A stretch of DNA of 64,000 bases from Zhengitettix transpicula (Eukaryota > Arthropoda > Insecta > Orthoptera > Tetrigidae). Where the stretch lies: assembly GCA_037074705.1 (NCBI GenBank), contig CM073591.1, forward strand, positions 60,452,897 to 60,516,896. The letters are read 5' to 3'. The position numbers and the translations under genes were made by a program. Of this stretch, positions 48,813-61,737 are shown piece after piece; positions within the stretch are counted from its first letter, which is position 1, and each line of letters starts with the position of its first letter. The notes beneath the pieces were generated by a model. It was not told the DNA's origin, searched no databases, and was given only the letters and a program-made list of their open reading frames with translations.

Positions 48813-50183
48813 TCACACATAATTGGGATATGGAAAGGAAAGAGAAGAGATAGCTTGTGGCTTGCCTGAAAGTGAAGTATGGTGTAGCCATAGGGAGCCG
48901 AGGGTTGTTCTTCAAATTTTCAGCCTCTTTCTTCGGAATGGTGTAACGGTGAAGACGGAGGCTGAGAGCCTAATATTAGTAAGGATAAAAAATAATTGTG
49001 AAATTGGTATGGAAAGGAAAGAGAGATAGGCTGGCCTGAAGGTCACGTGCAGTGTGGACATAGGGAGGAGGGGGTTGTTCTTCAAATTTTCGGCCTCCTT
49101 CAGAATGGTGTAACACTCCTTCCTGAAGGAGGAGGCCGAGAGCCTAATATTAGTAAATAATATTGTCAATAGTAATTGCGATATTGGTATGGAAAGGAAA
49201 GAGATATATCTTGTGGTTTACCTGAAAGTGAAGTATAGTGTAGCCACAGGGAACTGAAGGTAAGCCACAAGCTATCTCATTTTCCTTTCCATACCAATAT
49301 CACAATTATATATATATATATCATTCTATTATAATTTTTTCTTTAATTCAGAGGCGACCAGAACTACTCTTGCCGTGGATAACTCTTAACTGCTTTGCTC
49401 CACCACTGGTCATGGCTGCAGCATTACTACTTGCTGTACTTGCCATAATTAATGCTGCTTACCTTTTTGCCACTTCGATCATTCTGGCTGGAGTATGTTT
49501 CTCGTGTAAGTAGCTATTAACAAGTTTATAACTGAAGTTACAAATATAGCCGTTGCTCCCTTATTGTTATGCTAACCCTTCTGCTCTTCCATTGTCGTTG
49601 CATTTTTGTCACTTTTAAAAGGCTTTTCAGTGTTGTCAACTAACAAGTGCAGTTGTGTTTCTCTAGGCTCTTCTTAAAATCTGACCAAAGAAACAAGGAT
49701 CCCAGAAACGTTGTGTGGTATTTATATTACCCCTTTTTGTCTCAATTGGCTATCTTTCTTAGTCATTATTTTCAATCAGACATAATTATTTTCGTTTTAA
49801 AGAAAATAAAATATCCAAATGCTGATTAAATACACAAACTGTTCAAAGATCGAGCCTGCCTACGAATGAGTTATTCTAACATTTACAGTTGTAATAATTA
49901 GTTCAAATCATGCTGTATGTGGACTATATTATTTTTTAACATGATGCAACCTTAATGTTCCATTTAAATAATCTTTGAATGAAAAATACACAACAGCATA
50001 TAATAAAGACTGTAAGGAAAAACTTAACAATTCAATTTAATGCAATCCCTCTTATAGTTAGTTTTATTTTGTAATGATGCTAATGAAGTTATTTTGTTCT
50101 TTGTTTCAGTCCTACCTATTTTTCTGGTCTATGTAGTTCTGAGCATCCATCATGAGTACAAGACAGTTAAATTCATTCGTTGA
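45835..50183 (+). CDS. small four-transmembrane protein (MARVEL-like/DUF4728-type)
   Basis: Coding exons are 45835-45906, 46914-47007, 48184-48269, 49352-49505 and 50110-50183 (TGA 50181-50183). All junctions are GT/AG and in phase. The first coding exon begins after an AG at 45830. Two in-frame ATGs lie at 45835 and 45844. The second (tttcATGg, N-terminus [12 protein letters not shown]) has the better context and gives 156 aa. Numbered from it, hydrophobic segments lie at about residues 8-34, 53-79, 90-116 and 117-143, followed by a short basic tail ending TVKFIR. An acidic loop ([15 protein letters not shown]) joins segments 1 and 2. The short Cys-containing N-terminus and four segments recall insect-expanded MARVEL-like or DUF4728 membrane proteins of unknown function. 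A signal peptide is not evident. Introns 1 to 4 contain (TA)n tracts and short mobile repeats. Confidence 0.7.
46259..46568 (+). repeat. 152-bp tandem duplication including a (TA)n tract
   Basis: GTCTGACATGGCGACACTTG starts at 46259 and again at 46411. The two 100-bp unique parts appear identical and each ends ACTGTCACAATATCC followed by a (TA)n run. A third partial ACAATATCCTGATATA begins at about 46557. The identity implies recent expansion. The unit is the right-hand end of a family D element, in intron 1 of the four-TM gene. Confidence 0.8.
48700..49325. repeat. nested family D cluster: inverted ends around a 180-bp tandem array
   Basis: TGGAAAGGAAAGAGA-type boxes recur at 48831, 49011 and 49191, a 180-bp period, each followed by CCTGAAAGTGAAG/CCTGAAGGTCACG and AGGGTTGTTCTTCAAATTTT. 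Inverted copies (TTCCCTTTCCATACCAATAT at 48739; TTTCCTTTCCATACCAATAT at 49280) bound the array. It fills most of intron 3 of the four-TM gene. Confidence 0.7.
49629..49795. repeat. family B single-arm copy in intron 4 of the four-TM gene
   Basis: It shares AGTTGTGTTTCTCTAGGCTC, GGATCCCAGAAACGTTGTG and ATTATTTTCAATCAGACATA with the right half of the palindrome at 1.44-1.69 kb and its flank. The corresponding opposite arm is absent here. Confidence 0.6.
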
Positions 50184-50424
50184 AGTTATTACATACTATA
50201 TTTACGTTTTAAATACATAATTTTATTTAAATTGATTTTTAATTCTTACTTAATTTGTCTACCTGTTTGCAAACAATATGTGTACTATGAAATTTATATT
50301 TCTAAAAGAATACATTATTATTTTTTTATCTATGTTATTAGCTCTTAATAAGTGCCTCTTGAAAAGTATGTGATCAGCTAATGCCACAAACTCAGCTACA
50401 AAACAAAAGTTAAGGTTAGGGAAA

Positions 50425-50430
50425 AATAAA
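50425..50430 (+). terminator. AATAAA polyadenylation signal candidate, four-TM gene
   Basis: AATAAA about 240 nt after the stop codon. Another at 50776-50781 would also fit. Confidence 0.3.
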
Positions 50431-52102
50431 ATATGTCCAATCCAATGTTATGTTGGAAAAATTAAAATACATCCAAACTAAAATGATTTAAGAGGATTAT
50501 ATTGTACAATTAGTAAAAGCTGTTGTCTTAATCCTCAACAGTAATTCATAACATTGTGTACTGAAACCAAGAAAACAACGGTAATCTACAAAATGTGAAA
50601 ATGATAGATAGATCTAAGAGATAATATATTTTCATCAGCAGCAAACTAAAATTAATGGAAATTGAATTATTTCCTCATCTTATGAATATGTTATTAATTG
50701 ATTATATCTTGCTCAGCCTCCAAAGACCTCATTTGCAGCATTCTAAATAATATTGTAAATATACTTTCCAACACTAAATAAAACTGGATGTCATAGTACA
50801 TGCCTAACAAACTTTGCTTCCCTTTCCTTAATGTCCTCAAAAGTCTTATCTATGCCAATACATTTCTTATTTCTTCATTTTTCAGTTAATGTAGCCATTA
50901 GTTTCTAAACATTTTTCTGCAATAAAATTCTAATGTTATTATAAAACATAGTCTACTATATTACTCAAGTCTTTAAAGGCAAATAAAAACAAGTTTACAG
51001 TAAAGCATAAGTTATATCATCAAAGCTATTGATTTTTGGAATTAAAAGACATCTCAATTTGACAACAATAATGGTGGCAAAATAGGTGCAACCATTACTC
51101 CAGTTTGAATAGTTTATAATTTAAAACAATTCATAAACCTGGAGAAACTATTTTTCCCCATTTCATGCCCCAAGGTAATAGAAATAGACACATTTCGAAG
51201 GGAACTTGTTAATGAATCATCTAACAAACAAGTATAATTGAAGAAAACATACTCAGGTTTCCACCCAGGTCAAATAGAGATTCTAGCGTGACATTTCGAC
51301 AACAATCTGCACTATAGTCATCTTCTAGGCGAAGAATAACATTGGGAAGAATATAATCAATATACAAGTTACATATTGACAACATTAACCTATATTTAAG
51401 TTATAGTTATGTCATAGTTGCTATGCTGTATACAAATTGCAGAAAATATTTTTCATCTAACTGCACAAGTCAGGTAAACTTTCTTTCTTATTTAGGGAAA
51501 TGAATCAGAAATATGAATTACTTCTCTGCTATTTTGCTTTGTCTTTTCAATTTCAATATGAAATTCACTCAACTTCTAATATTACCCACATTAAGATAGG
51601 TAATTTCATGCCTCAACAATTAAAGATTTCAGTCTGCAATACAAATTAAGGAAGCAGAAAACAGGTTAATGCAAGCAATTTAGTTTATTATATATTTTTT
51701 TGTTTCTCAAGAAGTGAAAATAGCTAGAAAATGACAAACAATATATGTGTTAAAAATCTCACAATTTATCTCTAATAATGCTTATATTTTGATTTGACAC
51801 ATCACAACAGTTATTGTTCAACAATAAGAGAATAAATGTACAAGCAAAACTGTTTGCTGGAATTAAGTCCACACAACTTTTGTCTTATAAAAATAAATTG
51901 ACTTGCACACTGTATTGTTTAGAACATACCTTGATAATATATATTATCTGCATAACATATAAATATACATAAATATGGCTGTAGAAGTGAGTGTTTTTAA
52001 AACTGTATTAAAACATTGTTTTTTGAAAAAGGTACCAGAAAATAGAAAACTTCTTATTAGTTAATTTAAGTATAATTGGTTTATTATATTAAAAATGTAC
52101 AG

Positions 52103-52108
52103 TTTATT
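52103..52108 (-). terminator. AATAAA polyadenylation signal candidate, PLRG1
   Basis: AATAAA on the minus strand, about 90 nt downstream of the TAA stop, giving a short 3' UTR. Confidence 0.4.
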
Positions 52109-52197
52109 TTTTCAATATAGCACTTTCAAATATGAAAGAAAACGGCTAATTCCCACATATGCACATTTGGTTTGACAATGTACAAATGAGATTCACG

Positions 52198-53463
52198 TTA
52201 ATACTTCCTTCTCTTAAGAATTTCTGGTCGCCAATGTATTGGATGTGTTTCTTCAGTCTGATGAAAAGAAAACATTGCTATACATTATGAATGAAACAAA
52301 ATTAACCGAAAATGGAATAAAGAATTAATTTACTGTTAATTTGTTAAATTGGATGAATCAGAGATATACAATAATTACAAATCAACATGTAATACAAAAT
52401 ACTTACAGCAGTATCATCTTCTTTGTATATTTTTATTGTTTTGTCAGCCTCAGTTGTAATTAGTCTGCTACCACTCATGTCAAAAGTCATAGAAAATATG
52501 CCAGATTCACTGTCCATCGAGCCTGGTTGTACTGGAGCCTTGAAGAAGAAAGACAAATATTTTAGGCATATAATCAAGGACAAAGTATTTCATCAAAAAG
52601 AGCATGTGTAATTCATTCTTATAAATAATAAGATTTAACAATTTACTAGATGTACACACAGATTATATTCAATTAGGCCAATTACTTAATCAGTAAAGTG
52701 AGTCTTATGATCTTTGTACCTTATATACACTTAACATACTTTATTTGAAACACCACATGGTCTACACAAATACCCTGTAAGATCTCTGTAACATTGAAGT
52801 TAATTTATGAATCTATATAAAAATGTTCCAGAAGAATGTATTCCATATGCAGTGCATAACTAGACAAAAAGTTACAACAACAACATACTATATTTAAAAT
52901 GAAATATACCGAATTTACAATTCACAATATGCATGACAGATGCATAATATTCAATAATATAAATTAATTTAGACAAATTATATTTGTAATATCATAAAAC
53001 TACTTACATTCAATGATACATTTTCACTGAAAAAAATAACAATGCATGGAAATTATAATATTACTTTGATAAGAAAATATTTATTTGCCAATTTCAGTTT
53101 TCAGACTGATTATTAACAATAGTAAAATCATGGGATGCTTTTATTTAGCATGTATCTTAATTATTTCATCTTTTTTAAAAATAGAATAATTCATAATTAT
53201 GAACCTAATTCTGTGGTCACATTGCATAAGTTACATATCACACCTTTTCAGTACTACTCTTTTTCGCTTTATGTAAGCAAGGACACAAACTATTTTAGAA
53301 GATACCAAAAACTGCAAACATTTAACCAGAAAATATTAGCACTAAGTTAGCAACATTCACAGAGTGCAGAAGACTTGGGAGATTACTGCAGTAACTCATT
53401 TCAGCCATTTTTTAAATTAACTTATTAATTCCCTGTATCCATATATATATATATATTTGTGTG

Positions 53464-53517
<54 letters not shown>

Positions 53518-56500
53518 CACACACACACACACACACAAAGAAACCTGCATTCCCACCTGCAAGCGCTGGAAGTTGTACCCTGTTCTCCAGTCCCAACAAT
53601 GCAAAGTTCCATTGTCTGCACCAGACACCAGAACTCCTTCAGGATTCACAGCTAAACAATTTATGATAGCATTGTGGCCTGGCAAATTCTGTATGAATTT
53701 TCCATCAGGACATTTCCACTGCTTTATGTTATCTGGAGATGCTGATGCAAACATATACCTAAAAATTATATTATAAATTATTTACAAAAAAACACCACAC
53801 ACAATGCAGGACTGAGTAAAAGCTTTCAATGTAAAATAATGTAATCTATGGTATATAACATACGGGTCGCCAATGACCACGATGTCGACGCAACCGTTAT
53901 AAACTTTTATTAAAGAAATAAAAATAATAAACTTGAATGAAAATACAATACATTATATGTTAAAATGAGGCCAACAGAACATGTTTATAAGAATGTCTCT
54001 AATGATGTTCTTATTGTTTTATTATACAAATAGCTGACTGCCTGGGTACTTATATTAGACTGGAAAATTAGTTAATTCTATATTACTAAACCAGCATCAC
54101 TGTTCATCTCAATGTCAGTGAAAACAAACTACTGACTGGACTCTAATTTCTCATACCCTTCCATCAACCCCTAATCATCCATGTCAATAGAGGTTTAACT
54201 TCAAGTTAATCAGTATAAGGAGTTTGAAGTAAACAAATTTCCTGACTTTGAATTGATTCAAAAATTCTGCACCCACAAAGGAAAACCTGAGTAACAAATA
54301 TTCACTATAGAAATGTGGACTCCAATGAGATAAAAAATTGATTCTTATCCTCTGAAACGGTCTAAATATTATTACAAAAGTTCAAAACACATGAAACATT
54401 AGTATATAAAAGTAATTCTTCCACAGTGCACCAACATTTATGTATGTTTAGATTGTCTGTTACAATTTACTTATAATAATTTCAATTATTATAGCCAAAA
54501 TATGTGTTACAGCATATAAAACTGAAGTTCAGAATACATAAAAGATGGCTTTTATACTAATATAGGGAATTTATTACAGAGGAGAAGTACCAGCACATGA
54601 CTACAATAGGCATTTAGAACCAATAAAATAGCCTAAATCAAGGTTTTTAGGGGTTTTATCCCATCTGGCATAGTAACCAATTTTTATACTCTGGGAAGGC
54701 ATGCAACTTCCTCCTGCAGATATTAATTAATTTGACAATGTCACTTGAACCTTATTTTTTTACACATATATTACACTAGTGGGTGTAAATAGTCTTTCAA
54801 AGAAATATAAGTAGTGTGATCTAAGATAAGAGACAAAACATTAATGACATGAAAATATATAATAAATGTTTTAAAATATAATAATTAGATAAATTAGCCA
54901 AATGGCAGAAAGGTGACTTTTGAGTTTGTCAATTGGACTGAGTGGTTGTGTCCCTCCTGGCTTTTGTGTTTTTAATCACCTGACAAAAGTAACAAAGTTT
55001 CCAGAAATGTTGTGTGTCACTTCATTTTGTCTATCATTTGGCTAATTTATCTAATTATGAAAAGATATTAATGTACATTTCATATGTGAACTTACAATGT
55101 TGGGTGTATGACAAGTGATCGTACACTTTTTTTGTGGTTTGTTAGAGTTGCCCTTGATTTACCAGCAGCTAAATCCCAGAGGCGAATTGTGCAATCATGA
55201 CTTCCAGTGATTACCTGTAAATAAGAAATACATGAGATTTAAATTACAACAAATGCTCTTAAATAATTCATTGTAAACCCTTGTGGCTTGTATGAGAGCA
55301 GGAGTATGAATCCATAAGTAAATACTGTCAAGTATTCAAATATTTTTATATAAGAGAATATTATAATATAATTATTTTGATCATTACCTGGGGCTCGGCT
55401 GCTTGGCAGACTACGCTGGCAACAGTATTTGTGTGTCCAGTCAGGGTGTGAACATTTGCCTTGGTTCTCATGTCCCATATCCTACATGTAGCATCTCTAC
55501 CAGCTGTTACCAAGACATCTATGTTAGGATGTAGTGCCAAAGTGTAAACTGCACTTAGGTGGCCATGATAGTGGCGAATAACCTGATTAATAGATAAACA
55601 TTATGTTTAATTTTAAATGTTCATACATAAGTTAGAACCTCATTTAAGTGTAACACTTAAAAATAAATTCGAAAATCAATAACTATAACATACATAAATG
55701 AATTTATTAGTTTATAAGCCCCATTGCTGTTACAGGAGTGTTTTTTAAGTCCTAAATCATTACATCACTAAATAGTACAACTAATCACCTTATTGTACTC
55801 CAAGTCCCAGCATTTAACTTGCCGATCTTCACCACAGCTGAAAAGATAAGGATGTCTCCCACTTACAGCCAATCCTCGGACACTGCTGATATGTCCAGTG
55901 AGAGAGACCTTTAATTGGCCTGAAGCTAAATCCCAAATCTAAAATTATAAATATTACACTAGTGAAATGACCACATCTTAAAATTTTATAAACAATTAAA
56001 ATCTGAATTTGTTGCTTTTGAAAAAAATAAAAAATAGTTTTAAATTAGAAGTCACACTTAGTTTGTAAAAATTCTCAGAATTAATAAATAAAAGTTCAAA
56101 ATTTTCAGCAGTAATTAACATTACAAATAATAATTGTGAAAGAAATTTAATATTCCTGTGACTTGTAATTGGGATAACAAATGATTAAGCAAAATGGCAT
56201 TTTAGTAAATAGATTTAAAATAAAAACCAATAATAAAATCTGCATCGCATGTGTAAATCTTGAATATACATCAGATGAACTAAAAATGAATTATAGATTA
56301 AATTCAGTGTTTCTGGGGCAATAAGTACCATATCTAACTACAGTAGACTTGACTATGTAGACCAGTTTCCACAATAAAATAAAGAATACTTTGCATAGAC
56401 ATTACAAGTAGGTGCCTACTTCAATCCTTCCCATGTCTCAAGCATAATAACTGCATAAGCACAGATTTTTGATACTCTGCTACCTGATTTCACTTTGTTG

Positions 56501-58275
56501 TGTATTGGATGTTAACAATTGCACAATACATTTGCCACTTTACATAATAGCCCACAATAAACATGTGTATGAAGTGTACACCTATTTTCTATTCTTGTTT
56601 AATGGGAAAAAATATATTCTGAAAATAAATTATCATTTTCCTGTAAAAAGGGGCATTGTCTTTCATGGGTCACACATTTTGATTACAGATTATGTTAGCA
56701 ATACAAGTAATTGTACAAGACTAACAAAGACTATCATACAGATCTAATATTGAGCCAAAAGGTAAACAAGGAAAAGCAAATCAGTGTTGATTTGGAAGAA
56801 TTGCTTTCTAAATATATATGGGAAACATATTTTTCGGATTGTTGATCAAAGATTTCCTTTGTTTAGATAACTGGTAATTCTCTTTTCCAATTGGGCAAGT
56901 TCATAGAAAGCACACAACATTTTGATGACTATAATTTGTGTATTCAGAACACCCCTCTTTTTTTGGTTAGAATTTTGAGTAAAAAGGGAGTGCAGCATAT
57001 ATGGTAAATATGGTATAAAGCATTATTCTGTACCAAGAAATCATGGTACATGAGTTTTGTTATGAAAACTCATACACCATAAAACACTTTGATTATGAAA
57101 AGACTTAGTAAGCTTCTACATTAGTGCCGATACAGTATTCGTCAAAAACATCTTACTCTTCAATATATTGTTCTCGGAGCTCAACTGGGTTTTGCATAAT
57201 TGTTGAACGCAACGTTTCGACGACTAAAAGCCTAGAAGATGACGACAGAGCTTTTAGTCGTTGAAACGTTGCGTTCAACAATTATGCAAAACCCGGTTGA
57301 GCTCCGAGAACAATATATTGAACAACTGCACCGGGAAAGGCTTCAATCTTTGAACATCTTACTCTTGCATACACATCCATCAGACTACTGAATAATTTTT
57401 AATTCAATGAATGATTATGACAAATAGTCAAAAGCCTTCCAATTGAATAAATAAACATCTTAATACAGACTGATCAAAAGGTTCTACCCCTGCTTATGAT
57501 CATCTATAACAGCCCATTATTACTTAATGTAGAAATCATATATACTTGTAAAAATCAATTTAAAAAAGCATCTTTACTTATTTGATAAATATCTTCAATA
57601 AAGATTTTCTATCATATGAAATTAACTTTCCAAAATAATTTTATGTATACTACTATAACATGTATGGCAGTAAACATGTAACAATGGCATGGAGATCAAT
57701 TAACGTGCCATGCATACCTTAATAACTCTATCAGCTGATCCAGTAGCAAACCACTCATTTCCTGGCTCAACTGCAGCACACCTCACCCAACCCAGGTGAC
57801 CAGATATGACTCTGTATAATCGCCATGGTGGGTGCCATCTTGGTCTAGGCATGGCTGGTGCACGTCGTGGTATTAAGGTCTGTATTGTTGGTGGTGGTTG
57901 CACAGGCACAAGTGCAGTTTCTGGAGTCATTGTAGGAACTGGTGGTACTTCAGATGCTGTTAAAGAAATTATAACAATAATTTTATTATCTTTAGCCATT
58001 ATCCTCATTCAAATGTTTGTATTTGATAGTGTGCAGTTTAAAGTCTTCTTAGAAGGATGGCATCTCAAAAAAATTGTGCTATGTATTCTAAATGAAAATC
58101 AAAGTCACAGTTCTTCACTTTCAGGCACACAGTTCATACCTTCTCTTCTGACAAAGGGTGCTTTGCCCTCGAAAATTTGAAATATTTTATCTCCTCAGAT
58201 CCACTGAACCAACTGTTGATTTTGCTGTCTCTCTTTCCTATTGAAATGTGTTAGAAAATTTGACTTTGTCACATT

Positions 58276-58341
<66 letters not shown>

Positions 58342-60339
58342 AATGAGGGGAGATTGTTAGAATAATGAAAACAATTTCTATGTATGAAAACAAAAGAGAG
58401 AAAGAGCAAAGGCTTACCTGAAAGTGAAGCTCAGCATCACCATTCAAAACAGGAGGAAGTTCTTCACATTTTTGGATGAAATATGATGAGGTCAAATTAA
58501 ATAACACAATTAGACAGTAAGGAAAGACAGCAAAGTCAACTTATCTGAAATAAATAGTTGGTCCAGTCAAGCAGAGGCAACAGAATAGTACAAATTTTCA
58601 TCAGAAGCGAAGGTCTGAACTGAATATATATATATTTGATGAATTGTAATATTTGAGGTATGTTAACTCTTTTATTTATCATTTAATAGTTCATCTCTAT
58701 ATGAAGGCCAACTTTACTGTACCACTTCTGGGATGTCCACACCTAATACTCCCAAATCTTGGTCTCCCCCAAGAGAAAGCTTTGACAAACAAGTAACAGG
58801 AAAGAAAAAGGTAGATTCATGAATGGGTGCCATTAATTATTTGGCTACATGGATATATAAATGATAAGAAAAGGAAATAGTAAGACTGGCATGGTTTATC
58901 TTAATCTCAAAGACTGAAACCATGACTTACAGAATACTGAATCATAAATGTCATGAGGTGATGCCCTCTTTCTTCACGAGGACACACTATTTTCCCAGGT
59001 CTACAAATTATTTGACTATGACATTATCTTTGTTTTTATTTTCCAAGTCATTGTTTTTAATGTGATGCCACTCTAATGCATTATGACACATGATAGTTAC
59101 AAAGTAGTAGTATATACATTAGTTGGATAAAAATTCTGGTCACAGTTTGCATAAAAGAATTTAAAAAATGAGTATCATGCATTGTAATAAATTCATATTT
59201 CATAATGCTCGACATTTAGAAAATATGTATACAATACAAACTCAATGTATGTTAACTGTATATACTCTCATTTCAAGAAAATTTAATACTTACAATGCAA
59301 CATGAGAGCTTGCTGGTCAGATGATTCATGGTTTTCAGCACTATGAAGTTGCTTAAGTGCGTTGCTCTTCTTCACTCTTTCAAAAACCAATCCATAAGAG
59401 TCCCTAGCTTTCACTAATTTTTTTATTTTTTCCCTAAAACCAAAAGTTACTATATTATTTCAAATTCAAAATTATTTCCAATATCAATCAAGTACATGAT
59501 TGAAAGTAAATGTGAAAACAATTTGAAACAACTGATTAAAATAGTTGTACTACAAATGTCTCATTAACTGTTTATAAATGTCAAAGATCGAAGGTTTTCC
59601 CGGTGTATTTGTTGAAGAAAGAGTTCTCGGATTATCCAACCCGCCAGTTCACTTGGTTGTCGAAATGTAGCGTTACAATCGCTGTGTTACCCAGGTGGAA
59701 ACCCAAGAACTTTTTCTTCATCAGACTAATAGTCACCTGAAGAGGTCCCAATCAGGGGCGAAACGCTGTGTCTGTTAAGTATTGTTTTAAATTTTATAAT
59801 AATTTTTTGTGACTAATAGGCTAGTCTTCTTAACATTTGTTTTAAAAGTAGTCAGATTTTTGCAATTATTAAACATTTATAGATTATTAAAAGAAACAAG
59901 TGCAAGTATTGAGAATGTTCCACTAAAATACAAGATGAATCTAATACTTTAATTACTAACTCTTAAATTCTCAAAATGAAGATTTTCAGGCAATTTATAA
60001 TAGCATGCCAACAGCGACATAATGTTTATGTAGCCGTTATTCGTGACACACCAAAAAATTATTTTCAGTAATTTGTATAGTAAGTATACATATGAAAGAA
60101 ATAGGGAGAGAAAAAACTTACGCTTTTTCGTCAATCGATGCAAGAATACCTTGGTTAGAAAGGAACATGTCATGACTTCTTTTTAACGACCCAAATACCA
60201 GGGTATGTACGGAATGCCTCTGAACCTCCTGAAAAAATATAGTGTACACATTAGTATTCTCCGTCCACAACAGACATAAATTTTATTCTTAATATACAGC
60301 TGAAGTGAAGTAGTATAATTAAACATTAACCTCAATCAT
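52198..60339 (-). CDS. PLRG1: PLRG1 (Tango4) WD40 spliceosome protein
   Basis: Ten exons on the minus strand: 60331-60339 (MIE), 60122-60228, 59294-59433, 57718-57956, 55789-55938, 55388-55582, 55096-55214, 53557-53758, 52407-52538, 52198-52257 (TAA at 52198-52200). All introns are GT/AG and all phases join, giving 450 aa. The N-terminus [20 protein letters not shown] and the [20 protein letters not shown] block (126-145) are diagnostic of pleiotropic regulator 1. Seven WD40 repeats follow from about residue 139 to 425, with [34 protein letters not shown] and [15 protein letters not shown]. The tail ends [16 protein letters not shown]1 partners CDC5L and PRP19 in the catalytic spliceosome in the nucleus. 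At 450 aa it is shorter than human PLRG1 (514) because the linker at residues 40-125 is short. An unseen small exon in the 59.3-58.0 kb intron is possible but phases do not require one. Confidence 0.95.
53442..53537. repeat. (TA)n with (TG/CA)n microsatellite beside PLRG1 exon 8
   Basis: It lies only about 20 bp inside the intron from the 5' splice site of exon 8 (GTGGGA, read from 53556 downward). Length change here could affect splicing of that intron. The open frames through it are repeat translation only. Confidence 0.9.
57159..57322. repeat. near-perfect palindrome (family C) in PLRG1 intron 4
   Basis: The arms 57159-57231 and 57250-57322 (73 bp each) are inverted copies with a couple of mismatches, separated by an 18-bp spacer CTAGAAGATGACGACAGA. 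Outer ends read TTCAATATATTGTTCTCGG. The phrases ACGTTTCGACGACTAAAAG and GCTTTTAGTCGTTGAAACG recur at 5.3 kb in a single-arm copy. Confidence 0.8.
58130..58570. repeat. inverted family D copies around a long (TA)n tract
   Basis: The left copy has CACTTTCAGGCACAC ... CTCTCTTTCCTATTGAAATG ... TTTGACTTTGTCACATTG. Then comes (TA)n at about 58277-58338, and then ACAATGAGG ... AGAGAAAGAGCAAAGGCTTACCTGAAAGTGAAG. It lies in PLRG1 intron 3 (between exons 3 and 4). Confidence 0.6.
59580..59790 (+). repeat. family C copy with hammerhead-like core
   Basis: It begins AAGATCGAAGGTTTTCCCGG, as in the other family C copies, and contains CCTGAAGAGGTCCCAATC and GGGGCGAAACGCTGTGTC at 59736-59772. It lies in PLRG1 intron 3, opposite in strand to the gene, between exons 3 and 2. 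Confidence 0.6.
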
Positions 60340-60767
60340 CTTGAGATCGGTGTTCTCAACAGTTGTTAAATACGATTTCGTTCGAACTGCACCATATACA
60401 TTTAATAAAAAGAAATACACAGAATACTATGTCAATTACACACGCGTTAACCCGGTTTGTAAACAAACCAATGATAATAAAATAGCTGTATTCGCGCCGG
60501 ATATAATATCCTTGCTTTATCGATATTTTTAATACCCTCGAATTTCCATGATTTTATCGTCACCGTAAACCTATATTCATATTGCATTTTGGCTGATTGT
60601 TGGCTTCATTGTGGGAACTTTTTCCATGTAACGTTTGATTTTAGCATTTAGTTTTCAATCGACAACAGAATTCTCGGTACTTAAACTTCAACGAAACCTT
60701 CTCATAGTTATTTCAAAAAAATAATTTAAAACTTATTTGGCATCCCCCTTTCAGTACCTTTCGTAAC

Positions 60768-61225
60768 TAAGGAAGCCTGCGAGGGCTGTTATCTCGTAGA
60801 TGAACCTTCCCAGAGAGCTCTAGAGGCGGTTACCTTTGGGTATGTCCTGTCCTGTCTCTGGGCTTCTGAACTAAGGTTTCCACAAGCCGAGGCACCTGGG
60901 CCTGTTTTGAGAGGTGTAAGTTCCGGGGTCGCAGACCTTGGCCATACGGTAAGAGTTGTGAGAGAATGCTGCGTCCCCACAGCAATTCCATCACCCACCA
61001 TTGGAAGGGCGTGGGACAATTACCAACTGCCCGACCTACCTGATGCAGATTTTCCAAGGTTTGTCCTGAATCACTTCTAGGCGAATGCTTGGTAGGATCT
61101 TTAAACCACAGCCCGGGGTCATTAGTTATCCCTCGGCTACTTTGTTCTACGCTTCCACATCCTCCCTTTCAAATCCCTTCCTATGCTATTTAATAGTAAT
61201 TGTCACTTTCATGTAGCCTATTACT
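60768..61225 (+). mobile_element. R1 family copy of the 15.5-kb subtype
   Basis: It opens with AGGAAGCCTGCGAGGG and GAACCTTCCCAGAGAGCTC, as at 15.5 kb, and carries AACTAAGGTTTCCAC, TTCCGGGGTCGCAGACCTTG, CCCGACCTACCTGATGCAG and CCCTTTCAAATCCCTTCC. It ends near CATGTAGCCTATTAC. A further terminal fragment (CTACGTGGAATGTCCTATACATAGC) follows at about 61262-61316. Confidence 0.65.
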
Positions 61226-61737
61226 GCCACCCCCACCGCCACCATCAAAAATCATCAGTGCCTTTCCTATGCTATATTAGTGGAGTGGCTACTACGTGGA
61301 ATGTCCTATACATAGCAGCACGTAAGGGATTGAACTGTAGATGGTATCAAATGTCGAAGTGCAGATATTTTGATTATTCTACTTGAGTAAAGGCGAATGA
61401 TAATCGTCAATTCATTAATAAGTAGGGTTAGACAATTTGGCTCACGAATTCACAGCGTGAATACAAATAATTTGAACCTGGGTGACTGCTTTAAAGTATG
61501 GGGTGCTAGAAACCTGTTCTTTTCCTGGAACTTGAACAGGTACCATTATAAAGTACATCCGTTCTAAGCATGTTCTTAAAACAAAATAAATTTTGGATAT
61601 AAGCTTGTTGGCTAACAATAATTAATAAACGAGATATATTTGCATTTAGTCTTTGGATAAAAGAGATATGCTGTAGGGCAGCGATTATTTAAAGACATTA
61701 ATTATATCCATGTTAATAATCTTCTTCTTCTTCTTCT

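Larger units (their letters stand above)
50184..52197. other. intergenic space between two convergent genes
   Basis: It holds the 3' UTRs of the four-TM gene (plus) and PLRG1 (minus). A weak family C fragment lies at 51240-51345 (GTGACATTTCGACAAC ... GTCATCTTCTAGGCGAAG). Nothing else was recognised. Confidence 0.5.

Noticed and set aside
53412..53776. Overlapping frames rich in Tyr-Ile and His-Thr repeats
   Set aside because: Translations of (TA)n and (CA)n tracts. Only 53557-53758 on the minus strand is coding, as PLRG1 exon 8.
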